Below are positions 24,657 through 33,651 of a stretch of DNA of 59,546 nt, one piece after another (position 1 is the first letter of the stretch; every line of letters starts with the position of its first letter). This stretch comes from Pseudomonadota bacterium (GTDB taxonomy: Bacteria; Desulfobacterota; Binatia; Binatales; Binataceae). The translations under genes were made by a program, and so were the position numbers. Location of the stretch: assembly GCA_021324455.1 (NCBI GenBank), contig JAJPJA010000023.1, forward strand, positions 1-59,546, in the 5' to 3' direction. A model generated the notes under the pieces. The model was not told the DNA's origin. It ran no database searches and saw only the letters and a program-made list of their open reading frames with translations.

Positions 24657-25419
24657 GGGCCTGCGCGAAAAGCATAAGCTGGAGCGGCGCGAACGCATCC
24701 TGGCCGCCGCACAGGAGCTGATTCGGAGCACCGGCAGCGTCGGCCTTTCGATGCGCGCGCTGGCGGAGAAGGCCGAGGTCAGCCTGGCGACGCCCTACAA
24801 TCTGTTCGGCTCAAAGGGCGCGGTTTTGGCCGAACTGGGTCTGGCGGTGCTCAAGAAACTCGAACGGGAGATGGACGCGATACGCTCGCGCGATCCGGTC
24901 GAGGACATCCTGCATATCGCGGAACTGGGCGCGAACACCTACGGGTCGGACCCGCGGTTTTACCGGGTGCTGATGAGCGTTCTGACGGCGTCGGCGCGGG
25001 GACTGCATGACGACGCGATTTCGGGCGGCAGCATGCGCTTATGGCAGCGGCCGGTGGAGGCGGCCATCGGCGCCGGCCTGCTGCGGGAGGACGCCGATTC
25101 GGAATTCGTCGCGCGCGATTTGGTGATCACATTTCTGGGCGTGCTGGATCTCTGGGTGCGCGGGGTGCTGGACGGCGACGCGATGCGGGTCCACATCCTG
25201 TACGCGTTCACGCTCGCGCTGCTGGGGCTGGCCACCGAGGCGAGCCGTCCGCGGCTGCTGCGCCATTATCATCGCTTGCAGCGCCAGCTGCCGCGCGAAA
25301 TTCGCGTGGTCGAGAACGGCTCGCGGCCGCGCAACGGCGGCAAAGCGCGGCTCAGGAGAGTTCGCGCGCCGCGGCCGGCGCAATCGGGATTGCATTTAAG
25401 TGAAACAAAATTCGGATAA
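24655..25419 (+). CDS. TetR/AcrR family transcriptional regulator
   Basis: This 254-residue repressor has an N-terminal helix-turn-helix: RRERILAAAQELIRSTGSVG, then LSMRALAEKAEVSLATPYNLFGSKGAVLAEL, the classic TetR recognition region at about residues 10-60. The C-terminal part is a helical ligand domain with a basic tail rich in Arg and Pro (about 215-250). It would bind a small hydrophobic ligand and release its operator. It begins the run that leads to the LLM, MBL and amidohydrolase genes and is divergent from the VOC-LLM pair, so it is the likely local regulator. Confidence 0.9.
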   Translation: MGLREKHKLERRERILAAAQELIRSTGSVGLSMRALAEKAEVSLATPYNLFGSKGAVLAELGLAVLKKLEREMDAIRSRDPVEDILHIAELGANTYGSDPRFYRVLMSVLTASARGLHDDAISGGSMRLWQRPVEAAIGAGLLREDADSEFVARDLVITFLGVLDLWVRGVLDGDAMRVHILYAFTLALLGLATEASRPRLLRHYHRLQRQLPREIRVVENGSRPRNGGKARLRRVRAPRPAQSGLHLSETKFG

Positions 25420-25431
25420 CGGAGGCACGAA

Positions 25432-26709
25432 ATGAAGTTCGGATTACTCGCAGCGCTGCAGCTGCCCAAACCGTGGAAGCCGGATTCAGAGCTGAGGGTG
25501 TGGCGCGATGGGTTGGAGCAGATCGAAATCGCCGACCAGGCCGGTATCGACTACCTATGGCAGGTCGAACATCATTTTCTGGAGGAGTACTCGCATTCCT
25601 CCGCCGCCGAGACTTTCCTTGCCGCCGCCAGCCAGCGCACCAAGCGGATGCGCCTGGGGTCGGGGATCACGCTGCTGCCGCCCAACTATAATCATCCGGC
25701 GCGCGTGGCCGAACGGGTGGCCGCGCTCGACCTGGTCAGCGAAGGGCGCGCCGAATTCGGTACCGGCGAGTCCTCGACCTTCGCCGAACTGGACGCCTTT
25801 CACGTCTCGCGCACGGACAAGCGCGCGATGTGGCGCGAATGCCTGCAGGCCATCTGCCGCATGATGGTCGAGGAGCCGTTCCGCGGCCATATCGGCAAGT
25901 ACTTCAAGATGCCGCCGCGCAACGTCATTCCCAAGCCGATCCAGAAGCCGCATCCGCCGGTATGGGTGGCCTGCTCGCGCCAGGAAACGATCGTGATGGC
26001 CGGCAAGCTCGGCCTGGGCGTGCTGACCTTCGGCTTCCTGTCGCCGGTGGACGCGCAGAAGTGGACCGCCGACTATTACCGCTCGCTGACCGAGGAATGC
26101 ACGCCCATCGCCTATTCGGTCAATCCCAATGTCGCCTTCCTGTCCGGCTTTGCCTGCAACCGCAACGGCGACTTCGCGCGCCAGATCGGAAAGGAAGGGC
26201 GTCAGTTCTTCGGCCACGCCTTCCGCCATCATTACGTCGACGGCGTGCATCATCCGGCCACCACCAATTTGTGGGAGGAGTTCCAGAAGACTCCCGAGCA
26301 GTTGATGGCCCCGATCGATCCCAACAACGAATGCATGGGCACCCCCGACGATATCCGCAAGGTGCTGCTCAATTACGAAGCCGCCGGCGTCGACCAGGTG
26401 ATCTTCATCGCGCAGGAAGGCAAGATCACTCACGAGCAGATTTGCGAGGGTTTGGAGCTGTTCGGCAAAACCGTCGCGCCCGAGTTCAGGGAACGCGACG
26501 AGAAGCAGTCCAGGCTGAAGGCCGAGCGGCTGGCGCCGGTGATCGAACAGGCGATGAAGCGGCGGATCGAGCCCGAGATTCCCGATTTCGGCGAGGAATA
26601 CGTGGTGCGCGCCGACGGTCTCAAGATCAAACACTTCGGCTGGGATCCGTCCTATGCCGACCTGCTGGAGCAGGCCAAAGCGGAGCTCGCGCAGCAGCAG
26701 GGCAAGTAA
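25432..26709 (+). CDS. LLM class flavin/F420 oxidoreductase (long form)
   Basis: At 425 residues this is longer than the two other LLM proteins here and is of the alkanal-monooxygenase-like type. Marks are IDYLWQVEHHFLEEYSHSS (His pair), KRMRLGSGITLLPPNYNHP, LVSEGRAEFGTGES and HPPVWVACSRQET. Residues about 345-425 form a charged helical tail absent from the shorter relatives. It could be a flavin-dependent monooxygenase with a separate reductase. It begins 13 bp after the TetR stop with a GGAGG site, so it is translated as part of that transcript. Confidence 0.88.
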   Translation: MKFGLLAALQLPKPWKPDSELRVWRDGLEQIEIADQAGIDYLWQVEHHFLEEYSHSSAAETFLAAASQRTKRMRLGSGITLLPPNYNHPARVAERVAALDLVSEGRAEFGTGESSTFAELDAFHVSRTDKRAMWRECLQAICRMMVEEPFRGHIGKYFKMPPRNVIPKPIQKPHPPVWVACSRQETIVMAGKLGLGVLTFGFLSPVDAQKWTADYYRSLTEECTPIAYSVNPNVAFLSGFACNRNGDFARQIGKEGRQFFGHAFRHHYVDGVHHPATTNLWEEFQKTPEQLMAPIDPNNECMGTPDDIRKVLLNYEAAGVDQVIFIAQEGKITHEQICEGLELFGKTVAPEFRERDEKQSRLKAERLAPVIEQAMKRRIEPEIPDFGEEYVVRADGLKIKHFGWDPSYADLLEQAKAELAQQQGK

Positions 26710-26805
26710 CGGCGCCGTGTGCAGGGTTGCGATGCGCCGCAGCCCGCGCTCGCACTGGCCGTGTGCCGCGCGAAGATGGTACAGGGGTAGACGGAGGAAG
26801 AATCG

Positions 26806-27582
26806 ATGAGCATCGCGAAATGCCGCCGGATGTGGGGCCTGGCCGGCGCTCAGTTCACCATACCGCCCATGGGCGCGGAGCGGCCCGAACCGTTTACCTT
26901 TGTCTGTCCCCCAATCCTGATCGAACATGAAAAGGGTCTGGTGCTGTTTGATACCGGATGTCATCCGAACATCATGAACGACATCGTCGGCTACTGGGGC
27001 GACTTCTGGCAGATGATCGCCGTGAAGTTCGCGCCTGAAGAGACCCTGGACCGGCAGATCAAGGGCCTGGGCTACAAGCTGGACGACGTCAGGTACGTCA
27101 TCCTGTCGCATCTGCATATGGACCATACCGGGGGGATGGCGCTGTTTCCGAACGCGAAATTTCTGGTCGGCTCCAATGAAATCCGCTTCGCCTACTGGGC
27201 CGATCCGCAGCAGCGGCAGTTCTTCGTGATGGGCGATTTGCTGCCGACGCGCGGCTTCAACTGGCTCGAAGTCGATCAGGATTACGACCTGTTCGGCGAC
27301 GGCAGCCTGCAGATGCTGAAAACGCCCGGGCATACCCCCGGTGAATGCACGCTGCTGGTGACCCTGCCCAGCCGCAGGTTCGTGCTGACCGGCGACACCG
27401 TGCATACCCGTCAGGATCTGGCCGAGGAAAAGCCCATGATGATCGACTACGACCCGGCGATGGCGGTGCAGTCGCTCAAGCGGCTCAAGCAGCTGCGCGA
27501 TCAACATAACGCCACCATCTGGATTCCCCACGATATCGACGACTGGCACGATATGCCGCACGCGCCGGCGGCGATCGAATAG
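26806..27582 (+). CDS. MBL-fold hydrolase, N-acyl homoserine lactonase-like
   Basis: This 258-residue metallo-beta-lactamase fold protein has the binuclear zinc motif SHLHMDHTGG (His102, His104, Asp106, His107), a later His in TPGHTPGE, Asp in LTGDTVH and His in IPHDID. The layout matches AHL-lactonase (AttM/AiiA-like) proteins, which open lactone rings. Given the neighbours, a catabolic lactone produced by an LLM monooxygenase is at least as likely a substrate as a quorum signal. The ribosome site is GGAGGA. It sits between the LLM and the amidohydrolase genes. Confidence 0.87.
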   Translation: MSIAKCRRMWGLAGAQFTIPPMGAERPEPFTFVCPPILIEHEKGLVLFDTGCHPNIMNDIVGYWGDFWQMIAVKFAPEETLDRQIKGLGYKLDDVRYVILSHLHMDHTGGMALFPNAKFLVGSNEIRFAYWADPQQRQFFVMGDLLPTRGFNWLEVDQDYDLFGDGSLQMLKTPGHTPGECTLLVTLPSRRFVLTGDTVHTRQDLAEEKPMMIDYDPAMAVQSLKRLKQLRDQHNATIWIPHDIDDWHDMPHAPAAIE

Positions 27583-27616
27583 AAATCCGCAAATTCAATC
27601 CGAGAGGAACGTTGAA

Positions 27617-28732
27617 ATGAATTACAAAATCGTATCCTCGGACGATCACGTCCAGGAACCGGGCGACCTCTGGACCCGGCGCGCGCCCTCCAAACTGCGC
27701 GATCGGGTGCCGCGTCTAGAGCGCAGACCCGAGGGCGACATGTGGATTATCGACGGCAAGCCCACCATGGGCCTGTCGCTGAGCGTCCAGGCGGGCAAGA
27801 AGTTCGAGGAGTACCGGGCCGCGGGCGTGCTGTGGGAAGATACGCGTCCCGGATGCTACGACCCGGTGGAGCGGCTCAAGGACATGGATATCGACGGCGT
27901 CGACGCGCAGGTGCTCTATCCCAACGTCGGCATCGGACCGCTGTTTTTGCTCGACGACCTCGAGCTGCAGTTCGCCTGCCTGCGCGCCTACAACGATTAC
28001 CTGTCCGAGTTCTGCAGCACCGACCCCAACCGCCTGATCGGTATCGGGCTGATTCCGACCGACGACGTCAAGGTGGGAATCGAGGAGATCAAGCATTGCG
28101 CCAGGCTCAAGGGCCTGCGCGGCGTGATGCTGCCGACGTATCCGCGCGGTGAGCCGCTCAACAGCAGCAGCTACGAGCCGTTGTGGCAGACGGCGGAAGA
28201 TTTGGGTTTGCCGGTGCATATCCATCTGCGCACCGGCGCGCGCCATGCGGGATCGCTGTTCGGTCCCGGTTCGGGCGAACTTATCGGCGAGAAGTGCACG
28301 GTGCTTAACCTGGCGTCGCTGGCGAATTACGAAGCGCTGTCGCGAATCGTGTTCGGCGGCGTGCTCGACCGCCATCCCAAACTGAAGTTCGTTTCGGTCG
28401 AGGGCAATATCGGATGGCTCGGATACTGGATCGAAAAGTCCGATCGCACCTACAAGCGCCATCGGCATTGGACCCAGTTGAGCCTGCCCAATCCGCCCAG
28501 CTTCTATTACTTCCGGCAGATCTACTCGACCTTTATCGAGGACAAGATCGGGATGATGATCCGCCATGCCATCGGTGTGGACAACCTGATGTGGTCGTCA
28601 GATTATCCGCATACCGACACCACGTGGCCGGATTCGAAAAGGTACATTGAAGAGAGCCTGGCGGGAGTGCCGGCGGACGAGCGCTACAAAATCCTGGCGG
28701 GTAATGCGATCAAGCTGTACAACCTGAACTGA
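27617..28732 (+). CDS. Amidohydrolase family metal-dependent hydrolase
   Basis: This 371-residue TIM-barrel hydrolase is of the ACMSD/amidohydrolase-2 type. The N-terminal metal site is SSDDHVQEP, where DxH is the usual form. Further family marks are DMDIDGVDAQVLYPNVG, the LPVHIHLRTGARHAG metal-His region and the C-terminal MWSSDYPHTDTTWP aspartate. Members decarboxylate or hydrolyse ring-cleavage products. It ends the TetR-LLM-MBL run and is followed by a hairpin and a strong intrinsic terminator. Confidence 0.9.
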   Translation: MNYKIVSSDDHVQEPGDLWTRRAPSKLRDRVPRLERRPEGDMWIIDGKPTMGLSLSVQAGKKFEEYRAAGVLWEDTRPGCYDPVERLKDMDIDGVDAQVLYPNVGIGPLFLLDDLELQFACLRAYNDYLSEFCSTDPNRLIGIGLIPTDDVKVGIEEIKHCARLKGLRGVMLPTYPRGEPLNSSSYEPLWQTAEDLGLPVHIHLRTGARHAGSLFGPGSGELIGEKCTVLNLASLANYEALSRIVFGGVLDRHPKLKFVSVEGNIGWLGYWIEKSDRTYKRHRHWTQLSLPNPPSFYYFRQIYSTFIEDKIGMMIRHAIGVDNLMWSSDYPHTDTTWPDSKRYIEESLAGVPADERYKILAGNAIKLYNLN

Positions 28733-28767
28733 GTAACATCGCCGCGCCATCGCGCGGTGTGATACAC

Positions 28768-28796
28768 CAAGGGGGGAGGTCGATGCTCCCCCCTTG
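28768..28796. repeat. Perfect 10-bp hairpin after amidohydrolase
   Basis: CAAGGGGGGA (28768-28777) pairs exactly with TCCCCCCTTG (28787-28796) across a 9-base loop. It precedes the terminator at 28825-28865 and has no T-run of its own. Confidence 0.5.
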
Positions 28797-28824
28797 CCTC
28801 ACAGGCGGAAACCCTGAAAGTGGA

Positions 28825-28865
28825 AACTCCACGGCGCGGCCTGACGCCCGCGCTGTGGAGTTTTT
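28825..28865 (+). terminator. Intrinsic terminator of the TetR-LLM-MBL-amidohydrolase unit
   Basis: The 15-base arms 28825-28839 and 28848-28862 pair with a single mismatch around an 8-base loop, GC-rich at the top, and run into TTTTT (28861-28865). It follows the last gene of the plus-strand unit by about 90 bp. Confidence 0.8.
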
Positions 28866-28935
28866 ACAATTGCGCCGCTCACCGGCGCCTCCGCGCTCCA
28901 AGCGCCGCCGCGCGTGCGCCGTTATGCTTGCGGCG

Positions 28936-29445
28936 TTAGTGCAGGACGGACTGGCCCTGCGCGTCGGAGTAGGGCGGGGCGCCCAGCGCGGGACGTTTTT
29001 GTACCGGCGCCGCGCTGCCGGCCGTCGCGGCGGGCGGCGGCGCACTTTGACCGAGGTCCTGCTCGCGCAGCGGCGGCTGCGTTGCGGCGTTCGGTTGCCG
29101 GATGGCTTCCTGAGGAATCGGGACCTCCGCAACCGGACCCGGCGTTCCATAATACTCGCTCCAGGTGTCGTCTTCCTGACCGCCGTTCAGCACCGGCGCC
29201 AAAAACGTGTTGGTCGCCACGTAATGCCACGGACGCGCAATCCCCCATTCCAACGCCCATCCAATCGGGCTCAGCAGCGAGGCGATGGCGCGCACCGGGT
29301 GCGAGTCTTCCTGCTGATATTCGTTGGGATCGTGCAACTGCCAGCCGTTGACAGGGTTCTGCTGCTGCGGCTGCTGTTGAGCATGCGAAACCGGGGCCCA
29401 CGCCAGCACGGCGGCAACCACGAATGTCAGCGCGAGAATACGCAT
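28936..29445 (-). CDS. Exported Pro/Gln-rich hypothetical protein
   Basis: This 169-residue protein has a signal peptide ending near SHAQ. A Gln-rich stretch follows, then a central region (VRAIASLLSPIGWALEWGIARPWHYVATN) that could form an amphipathic or membrane-associated helix, and a Pro/Ala-rich disordered tail. A short DTWSEYYGTPGP segment lies between them. I do not recognise a family. The central RPWHY and Gly/Pro features recall small outer-membrane-associated proteins, but no function can be given. It is convergent with the amidohydrolase unit. Confidence 0.6.
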   Translation of the reverse strand: MRILALTFVVAAVLAWAPVSHAQQQPQQQNPVNGWQLHDPNEYQQEDSHPVRAIASLLSPIGWALEWGIARPWHYVATNTFLAPVLNGGQEDDTWSEYYGTPGPVAEVPIPQEAIRQPNAATQPPLREQDLGQSAPPPAATAGSAAPVQKRPALGAPPYSDAQGQSVLH

Positions 29446-29859
29446 TGCCCTACTTTGTCGCGCCGGGTCGCAACTGTCAACCTTGGCGGCGGCCGTCAGT
29501 TCGCCTCAATCGGGTAGGACGGGCGGCCGCGCCGCCAACGGTTTTAAGAAGAATACCGCTGTTAATTCTGGAACAGCCCAACCACCGCAGTCACCGCATA
29601 ACGGCCTCTTTCGGGCCGCCCGAATTTTTCAAAGGCGAGGGCTTTGGCAAATGGCGAAGACGCATCGTTGCATGAAATCCTCGTGGGGCGCAGGATGTTC
29701 GCGATAAGCGCCGAAAACTCGCGCGCATCAGAAACGGCCATCCGACCTATGGCGGGGGCGAACGGGCCGGCCCAAAACCGGAGGAGCGATGCGATGCTCA
29801 TGCGTGATCTAGCCCGTCACAATCCGCACAAGCTACATCGATGAGCCGGGGTAATATAG
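29446..29859. other. Region without a convincing gene, with a 19-bp tandem duplication
   Basis: These 414 bp hold no open frame I can support. A very short frame (MLMRDLARHNPHKLHR) begins at 29794 with a GGAGGAG site but has no recognisable content. At the right end the 19-mer starting GATGAGCCGGGG occurs twice in direct contact (29840-29858 and 29859-29877). The second copy contains the ATG of the small frame at 29860. Confidence 0.4.
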
Positions 29860-30045
29860 ATGAGCCGGGGTAATATAAAGGATCAGGACGACGACTTGAT
29901 CTCGGTAGCCGAATGCGAAGCGATACTGGCCGAGCATGCCGACGCGGTCTGCTTTCGCTGCAAGGTCCGCCTCCGGGACCATCGCGGCGCCGATCACCTG
30001 TTCTTCGAGGAGCCCGACGAGGCGCCTGAAGAAGAGTCGAACTGA
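29860..30045 (+). CDS. Possible small acidic protein
   Basis: A 61-residue frame with many Asp and Glu residues, especially in the last 15 (FFEEPDEAPEEES). It contains VCFRCKVRLRDHRGADHLFF, where the CxxC pair with a following His could bind zinc. The start lies inside a 19-bp tandem duplication and no clear ribosome site precedes it; a TTG further in is an alternative. It may be a genuine small zinc-binding protein or a chance frame. Confidence 0.4.
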   Translation: MSRGNIKDQDDDLISVAECEAILAEHADAVCFRCKVRLRDHRGADHLFFEEPDEAPEEESN

Positions 30046-30157
30046 ATTCCGGCACATTTCTCAAGCGGCCTCGCGAACCCGCGCGCACGCCGCCGCAATA
30101 AGTTCCCGGTCCGCGGGGCAGGATCGGCCGCGTGATAACCGCTAAACTGGTCGCGCG

Positions 30158-31495
30158 ATGATCAGGCGAGTTCTTGTTATGGCGGCCGTGTTGATAACGG
30201 CCGGCGCCGCTGCCGCCAGACCGCAGCCAGCGCGTCAGCCGTCGGGCGCGGTTGCCGCCCCGGCGCGCTCCGGGTTTGCCGGCAGCGTGGTTTTCGTCGG
30301 CGACGGGGCGAACATTTATCTATGCGTCGGCGCCTGCGACAAGCCGCAATGCCTTACCTGTGGCGCCAAAGCGGAACAGGCCATGGCGCCGGCTGGCCTG
30401 ACGCCGGTGATATCCGGCGGCGCGATTGCGGCGGCCGGGCTCAAGCCGCAATATGACCTGCCGACGTTTTCTCCCGATGCATCGCAGATCGCTTATTCTT
30501 CGCGCTTGGGCGGTTCCAATTTCGGGGTCAGCGTCTTTGATTTGGGCCGGCATTCATCCACCACCATCTTTCAGAGTTCGGACCGACCGATTTATTTCTC
30601 CTGGCTCCCCGACGGCCGCCGCCTGTTCTTTCTCGCCAGCGACGGCGAGAGCCTCAAGCTGATGCTGGCGCAGGCGGGCGAGGCCAAACCGGTGCGGGTT
30701 CTGCTCACCGGGCTGCCGTTGTTCTTCGACTGGAATCAGTCTCTGAGCGAGCTGGCGCTGCACTACATGCCACCCGAGGATGCCGGCGGGCCGGAGCAAG
30801 CCGCCCTGATGAAAGTGGATGATCGCGGCCAGAACCTGGTCAAAGTCATCGCCAAAGGCGGCGCCCGTTTCCGCACTCCGGCATGGTCGCCCGACAAAAA
30901 GCATCTGGCCTGGGTGGTGGACAACAACAACGGCCAGTTCGCCCTGATGGTTGGCGATGCGGACGGAAACTCGGCCAGGCCGATGGTGGGGCTGGCGCCC
31001 GGCACCACGGCCTTCGTCTGGGCGCCCGACTCCAGGCATATCGCGTTCTCGACCCTGCGCGAGGAGGGCAAGATGTCCTATGACGGCATCAATCTGCTCG
31101 ATCTCGCCAGCGGCAATATCAGCGCATTGGTCAGCGATCCGGTGGTAGCCTACAACTTTTCGCCCGACGGGCGCTGGCTCGCGTATATCGGTATCACCGA
31201 GACATCGAACAGTTGGAACGTGATTGCGGCGGGCGGCGGCAAGCCCCGCAAGTTGTGCGATTTCGTTGCCAGCGGCGCGGAATCGGCCGCCTACCAGGTG
31301 TTCGATCAATACGCCCTGTCGCATCGTATCTGGTCGCCCGATTCAAAGGCGCTGGTATTTGCCGGCGTGCGGCTCAAGCAAGGGCAGCCGCCGGGCGAGA
31401 ACATGCCCCCGGCGTCGGTGTGGGCGGTGCCGATCGACGGCGGCGCGCCGCGTGAAGTGGGCGACGGAATTGTCGCTTTCTGGTCGCCGCGCTGA
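30158..31495 (+). CDS. Exported TolB-like WD40/PD40 beta-propeller protein
   Basis: This 445-residue protein has a signal peptide (residues 1-20) and repeated PD40 blades: TFSPDASQIAYSS, SWLPDGRRLFFLA, AWSPDKKHLAWV, VWAPDSRHIAFST, NFSPDGRWLAYIG and WSPDSKALVFAG, about six blades in all. Such TolB-type propellers usually act as periplasmic binding or scaffold proteins. An N-terminal Cys cluster (CVGACDKPQCLTC) is unusual and might form disulphides or bind metal. The radical SAM gene starts 4 bp after its stop, so they are probably co-transcribed, which is an odd pairing. Confidence 0.85.
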   Translation: MIRRVLVMAAVLITAGAAAARPQPARQPSGAVAAPARSGFAGSVVFVGDGANIYLCVGACDKPQCLTCGAKAEQAMAPAGLTPVISGGAIAAAGLKPQYDLPTFSPDASQIAYSSRLGGSNFGVSVFDLGRHSSTTIFQSSDRPIYFSWLPDGRRLFFLASDGESLKLMLAQAGEAKPVRVLLTGLPLFFDWNQSLSELALHYMPPEDAGGPEQAALMKVDDRGQNLVKVIAKGGARFRTPAWSPDKKHLAWVVDNNNGQFALMVGDADGNSARPMVGLAPGTTAFVWAPDSRHIAFSTLREEGKMSYDGINLLDLASGNISALVSDPVVAYNFSPDGRWLAYIGITETSNSWNVIAAGGGKPRKLCDFVASGAESAAYQVFDQYALSHRIWSPDSKALVFAGVRLKQGQPPGENMPPASVWAVPIDGGAPREVGDGIVAFWSPR

Positions 31496-31499
31496 CGCC

Positions 31500-32342
31500 A
31501 TGCGCCGCTACACCGAACAGGACGCGACCCGCGCGCTCACTCCCACCGGCGGGTTTCTGAGCGGATTCGGCTTCTCCCTCAATCCCTACGTCGGATGCGC
31601 TTTCGGAGACCGCGGCGGATGCCCTTTCTGCTACGTGCGCGCGTTGCCGGTGGCGCGCGCCGATTCGGGAGCGTGGGGAAGCTGGGTTATCGCCAAGCGC
31701 AATCTGCCCCAACTGCTCGATCGCGAACTGACGGCGCTGGCGCGCAGCCGACGCCTGGCCGAGACCGCCATCTTCATGTCCAGCGCCACCGATCCTTACC
31801 AGGGACTGGAGCGCCGGATGCGGCTGACGCGCGCGGCGCTCGCGCTGATGGCGGATCGGCCGCCGCGCCGCCTGCTGCTGCAGACGCGCAGTCCGATGGT
31901 GGAGCGCGATATCGATCTGCTGTGCCGGCTGGGCACCCACGTCGTCGTGTCGCTGACGCTGGAGACCGACGACGACCGCGTGCGGCGCCGGCTGACACCG
32001 ACGTCGCCCTCGGTTGCGCGGCGCGTGCGCACGGCGCGGCGTCTGCGCGCGGCCGGTATTTTCGTGCAGTTGGCAATCGCGCCGATGATGCCGAATTGCG
32101 CGCAGCGGTTCGCCGCCCTCGCGGAGAGCTGCGCCGATCGCGTGATCATCGACACCTATGTCGAGGGCGACGGCAGCGGCGGCAGGCGTTCGCGCGCGCT
32201 GGGAATTCCCGAACTATACGCGCGGCTGGGCTACGCGGGATGGTTCGAGCGCGGCGCGCAGGGCACGCTGGCGGCGGCGATGATCGCGCGGATGGGGCGC
32301 GATAGAGTGCTGTTCAGCCGCGCCGGCTTCAACGCTTTATAA
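31500..32342 (+). CDS. Radical SAM protein with widened cysteine motif
   Basis: The 280-residue product belongs to the SplB/Rv2578c-like radical SAM group. It keeps the LNPYVGC opening and CPFCYVRALP. The [4Fe-4S] cysteines are Cys33, Cys41 and Cys44, spacing C-x7-C-x2-C, where the usual form is C-x3-C-x2-C; the extra residues are DRGG in CAFGDRGGC. The rest of the barrel is present (SSATDPYQGLE, LLLQTRSP, VVVSLTLET). The start at 31500 lies 4 bp after the propeller gene. The reaction is unknown. The P450 at 32355 follows immediately, giving a propeller-radical SAM-P450 run. Confidence 0.88.
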   Translation: MRRYTEQDATRALTPTGGFLSGFGFSLNPYVGCAFGDRGGCPFCYVRALPVARADSGAWGSWVIAKRNLPQLLDRELTALARSRRLAETAIFMSSATDPYQGLERRMRLTRAALALMADRPPRRLLLQTRSPMVERDIDLLCRLGTHVVVSLTLETDDDRVRRRLTPTSPSVARRVRTARRLRAAGIFVQLAIAPMMPNCAQRFAALAESCADRVIIDTYVEGDGSGGRRSRALGIPELYARLGYAGWFERGAQGTLAAAMIARMGRDRVLFSRAGFNAL

Positions 32343-32354
32343 GAAAAACTCGCG

Positions 32355-33542
32355 GTGGAATCCGACGCGCCGGTTTTCAATCCGTTCGACCCTGAGGTCC
32401 GGGCCAATCCCTATCCGCATTACGTGCGATTGCGCCAATTCCCGCCGCTTAAATTGCCGATGGTCTCGGCGCTGCTGGTGTCGCGCTATGACGACGTCGA
32501 GCGGGTGCTGACCGATTCCGACCTGTTTTCCAACCATCGGCCGCAGAACACGCCCTTCCGCCAACTGGACCTGACCGCCGGCGCGGCCACGATGCTGGGC
32601 GCCGATCCGCCGGTGCATACACGGCTCAGACAACTGGTGTCGCGCGATTTTACGCCGCGCCGGGTCTCCGCGATGGCGCCGCGCATCAGGCAGGTCGCCG
32701 GCGAACTGCTCGATCGCGTTGAGGCCGGGGGCGCGTTCGAGCTGATGGCGGACTTCGCCAACGAGCTGCCGGTGCTGGTGATTGCGGAAATGCTCGGTAT
32801 CCCGACTGAGCGCCATCGCGAATTCAAGGCATGGTCCAACACCATCGTGGCCAGTTCCGCGGTGCCGCCCTATATGCCGCGTCCGCCCGAGGCGATCGAG
32901 GCAACCGCCGCGCTGCGCGATTACCTGGCCGGCGAAATCGAGCGCCGCCGCCATTCGCCCGGCGCCGACCTGATCAGCGCGCTCATCGCCAGCCAGGCGG
33001 CCGAAGTGCTGACGCCGGGTGAATTGCTGGCGTTCCTGATCCTGCTGCTGATGGCCGGGAATGAAACCACCACCAACCTGATCGGCAACGGAATGCTGGC
33101 CCTCTTGCGCCATCCGGATCAGCTCGCGCGCCTGCGCCGTGAGCCGCCGCTGATGGAGAGCGCGATCGAGGAGATGCTGCGCTTCGACAGTCCGGTGCAG
33201 GGCGCGATTCGTCTGGCGCGCCGGCGGACGGAAATCGGCGGCGTCGAGATCGAGCCGGGCACGCTGGTGGTGGTGATGCTGGCGGCGGCCAATCGCGATC
33301 CCTCCCACTTCGCGCGTCCCGATGAGTTCGATATCGCGCGCGATCCCAACGAGCATCTCGCATTCGGGCGCGGAATCCACTTCTGCCTGGGCGCGCAACT
33401 GGCGCGGCTGGAAGGGTCGATCGCCTTCAGCGCGATGCTGGAGCGCTTTCCCAACCTGGCGCTGGCGGATGCGTCGGTGCGGCCCGGCTACCGCGGCTCG
33501 CTGTTTTTGCGCGGTCTGAGCGCATTGCCGCTGTCAATCTGA
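32355..33542 (+). CDS. Cytochrome P450
   Basis: This 395-residue soluble P450 has the heme Cys at about residue 344 in LAFGRGIHFCLGAQ. The I-helix motif is canonical (LMAGNETTTN), the ExxR pair is in EEMLRFDSP, and the meander contains FDIARDPNEH. It would be a class I enzyme needing a ferredoxin and reductase, none of which is nearby. It starts at a GTG 12 bp after the radical SAM stop, so it is likely in the same transcript. It differs clearly from the P450 at 18228 in the I-helix and N-terminus. Confidence 0.92.
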   Translation: MESDAPVFNPFDPEVRANPYPHYVRLRQFPPLKLPMVSALLVSRYDDVERVLTDSDLFSNHRPQNTPFRQLDLTAGAATMLGADPPVHTRLRQLVSRDFTPRRVSAMAPRIRQVAGELLDRVEAGGAFELMADFANELPVLVIAEMLGIPTERHREFKAWSNTIVASSAVPPYMPRPPEAIEATAALRDYLAGEIERRRHSPGADLISALIASQAAEVLTPGELLAFLILLLMAGNETTTNLIGNGMLALLRHPDQLARLRREPPLMESAIEEMLRFDSPVQGAIRLARRRTEIGGVEIEPGTLVVVMLAAANRDPSHFARPDEFDIARDPNEHLAFGRGIHFCLGAQLARLEGSIAFSAMLERFPNLALADASVRPGYRGSLFLRGLSALPLSI

Positions 33543-33651
33543 GGGGCTGGGCAAAAGCTCTCGCCCGCCGCGCGATGGGCATAAGCCGCGCGCCTCATTG
33601 CCGGTGAGGAACGCCTGCCGGGCGGATGTCGACATGGAAAGAAGGCGGCGG

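Noticed and set aside
25555..27561. 668-codon open frame on the minus strand
   Set aside because: Antisense to the long LLM and MBL genes, both of which have intact motifs.
26806..27582. Quorum-quenching lactonase as the firm function
   Set aside because: The zinc motif supports an MBL lactonase-like fold, but no quorum-sensing genes are nearby and the neighbours are catabolic, so the narrow function is not claimed.
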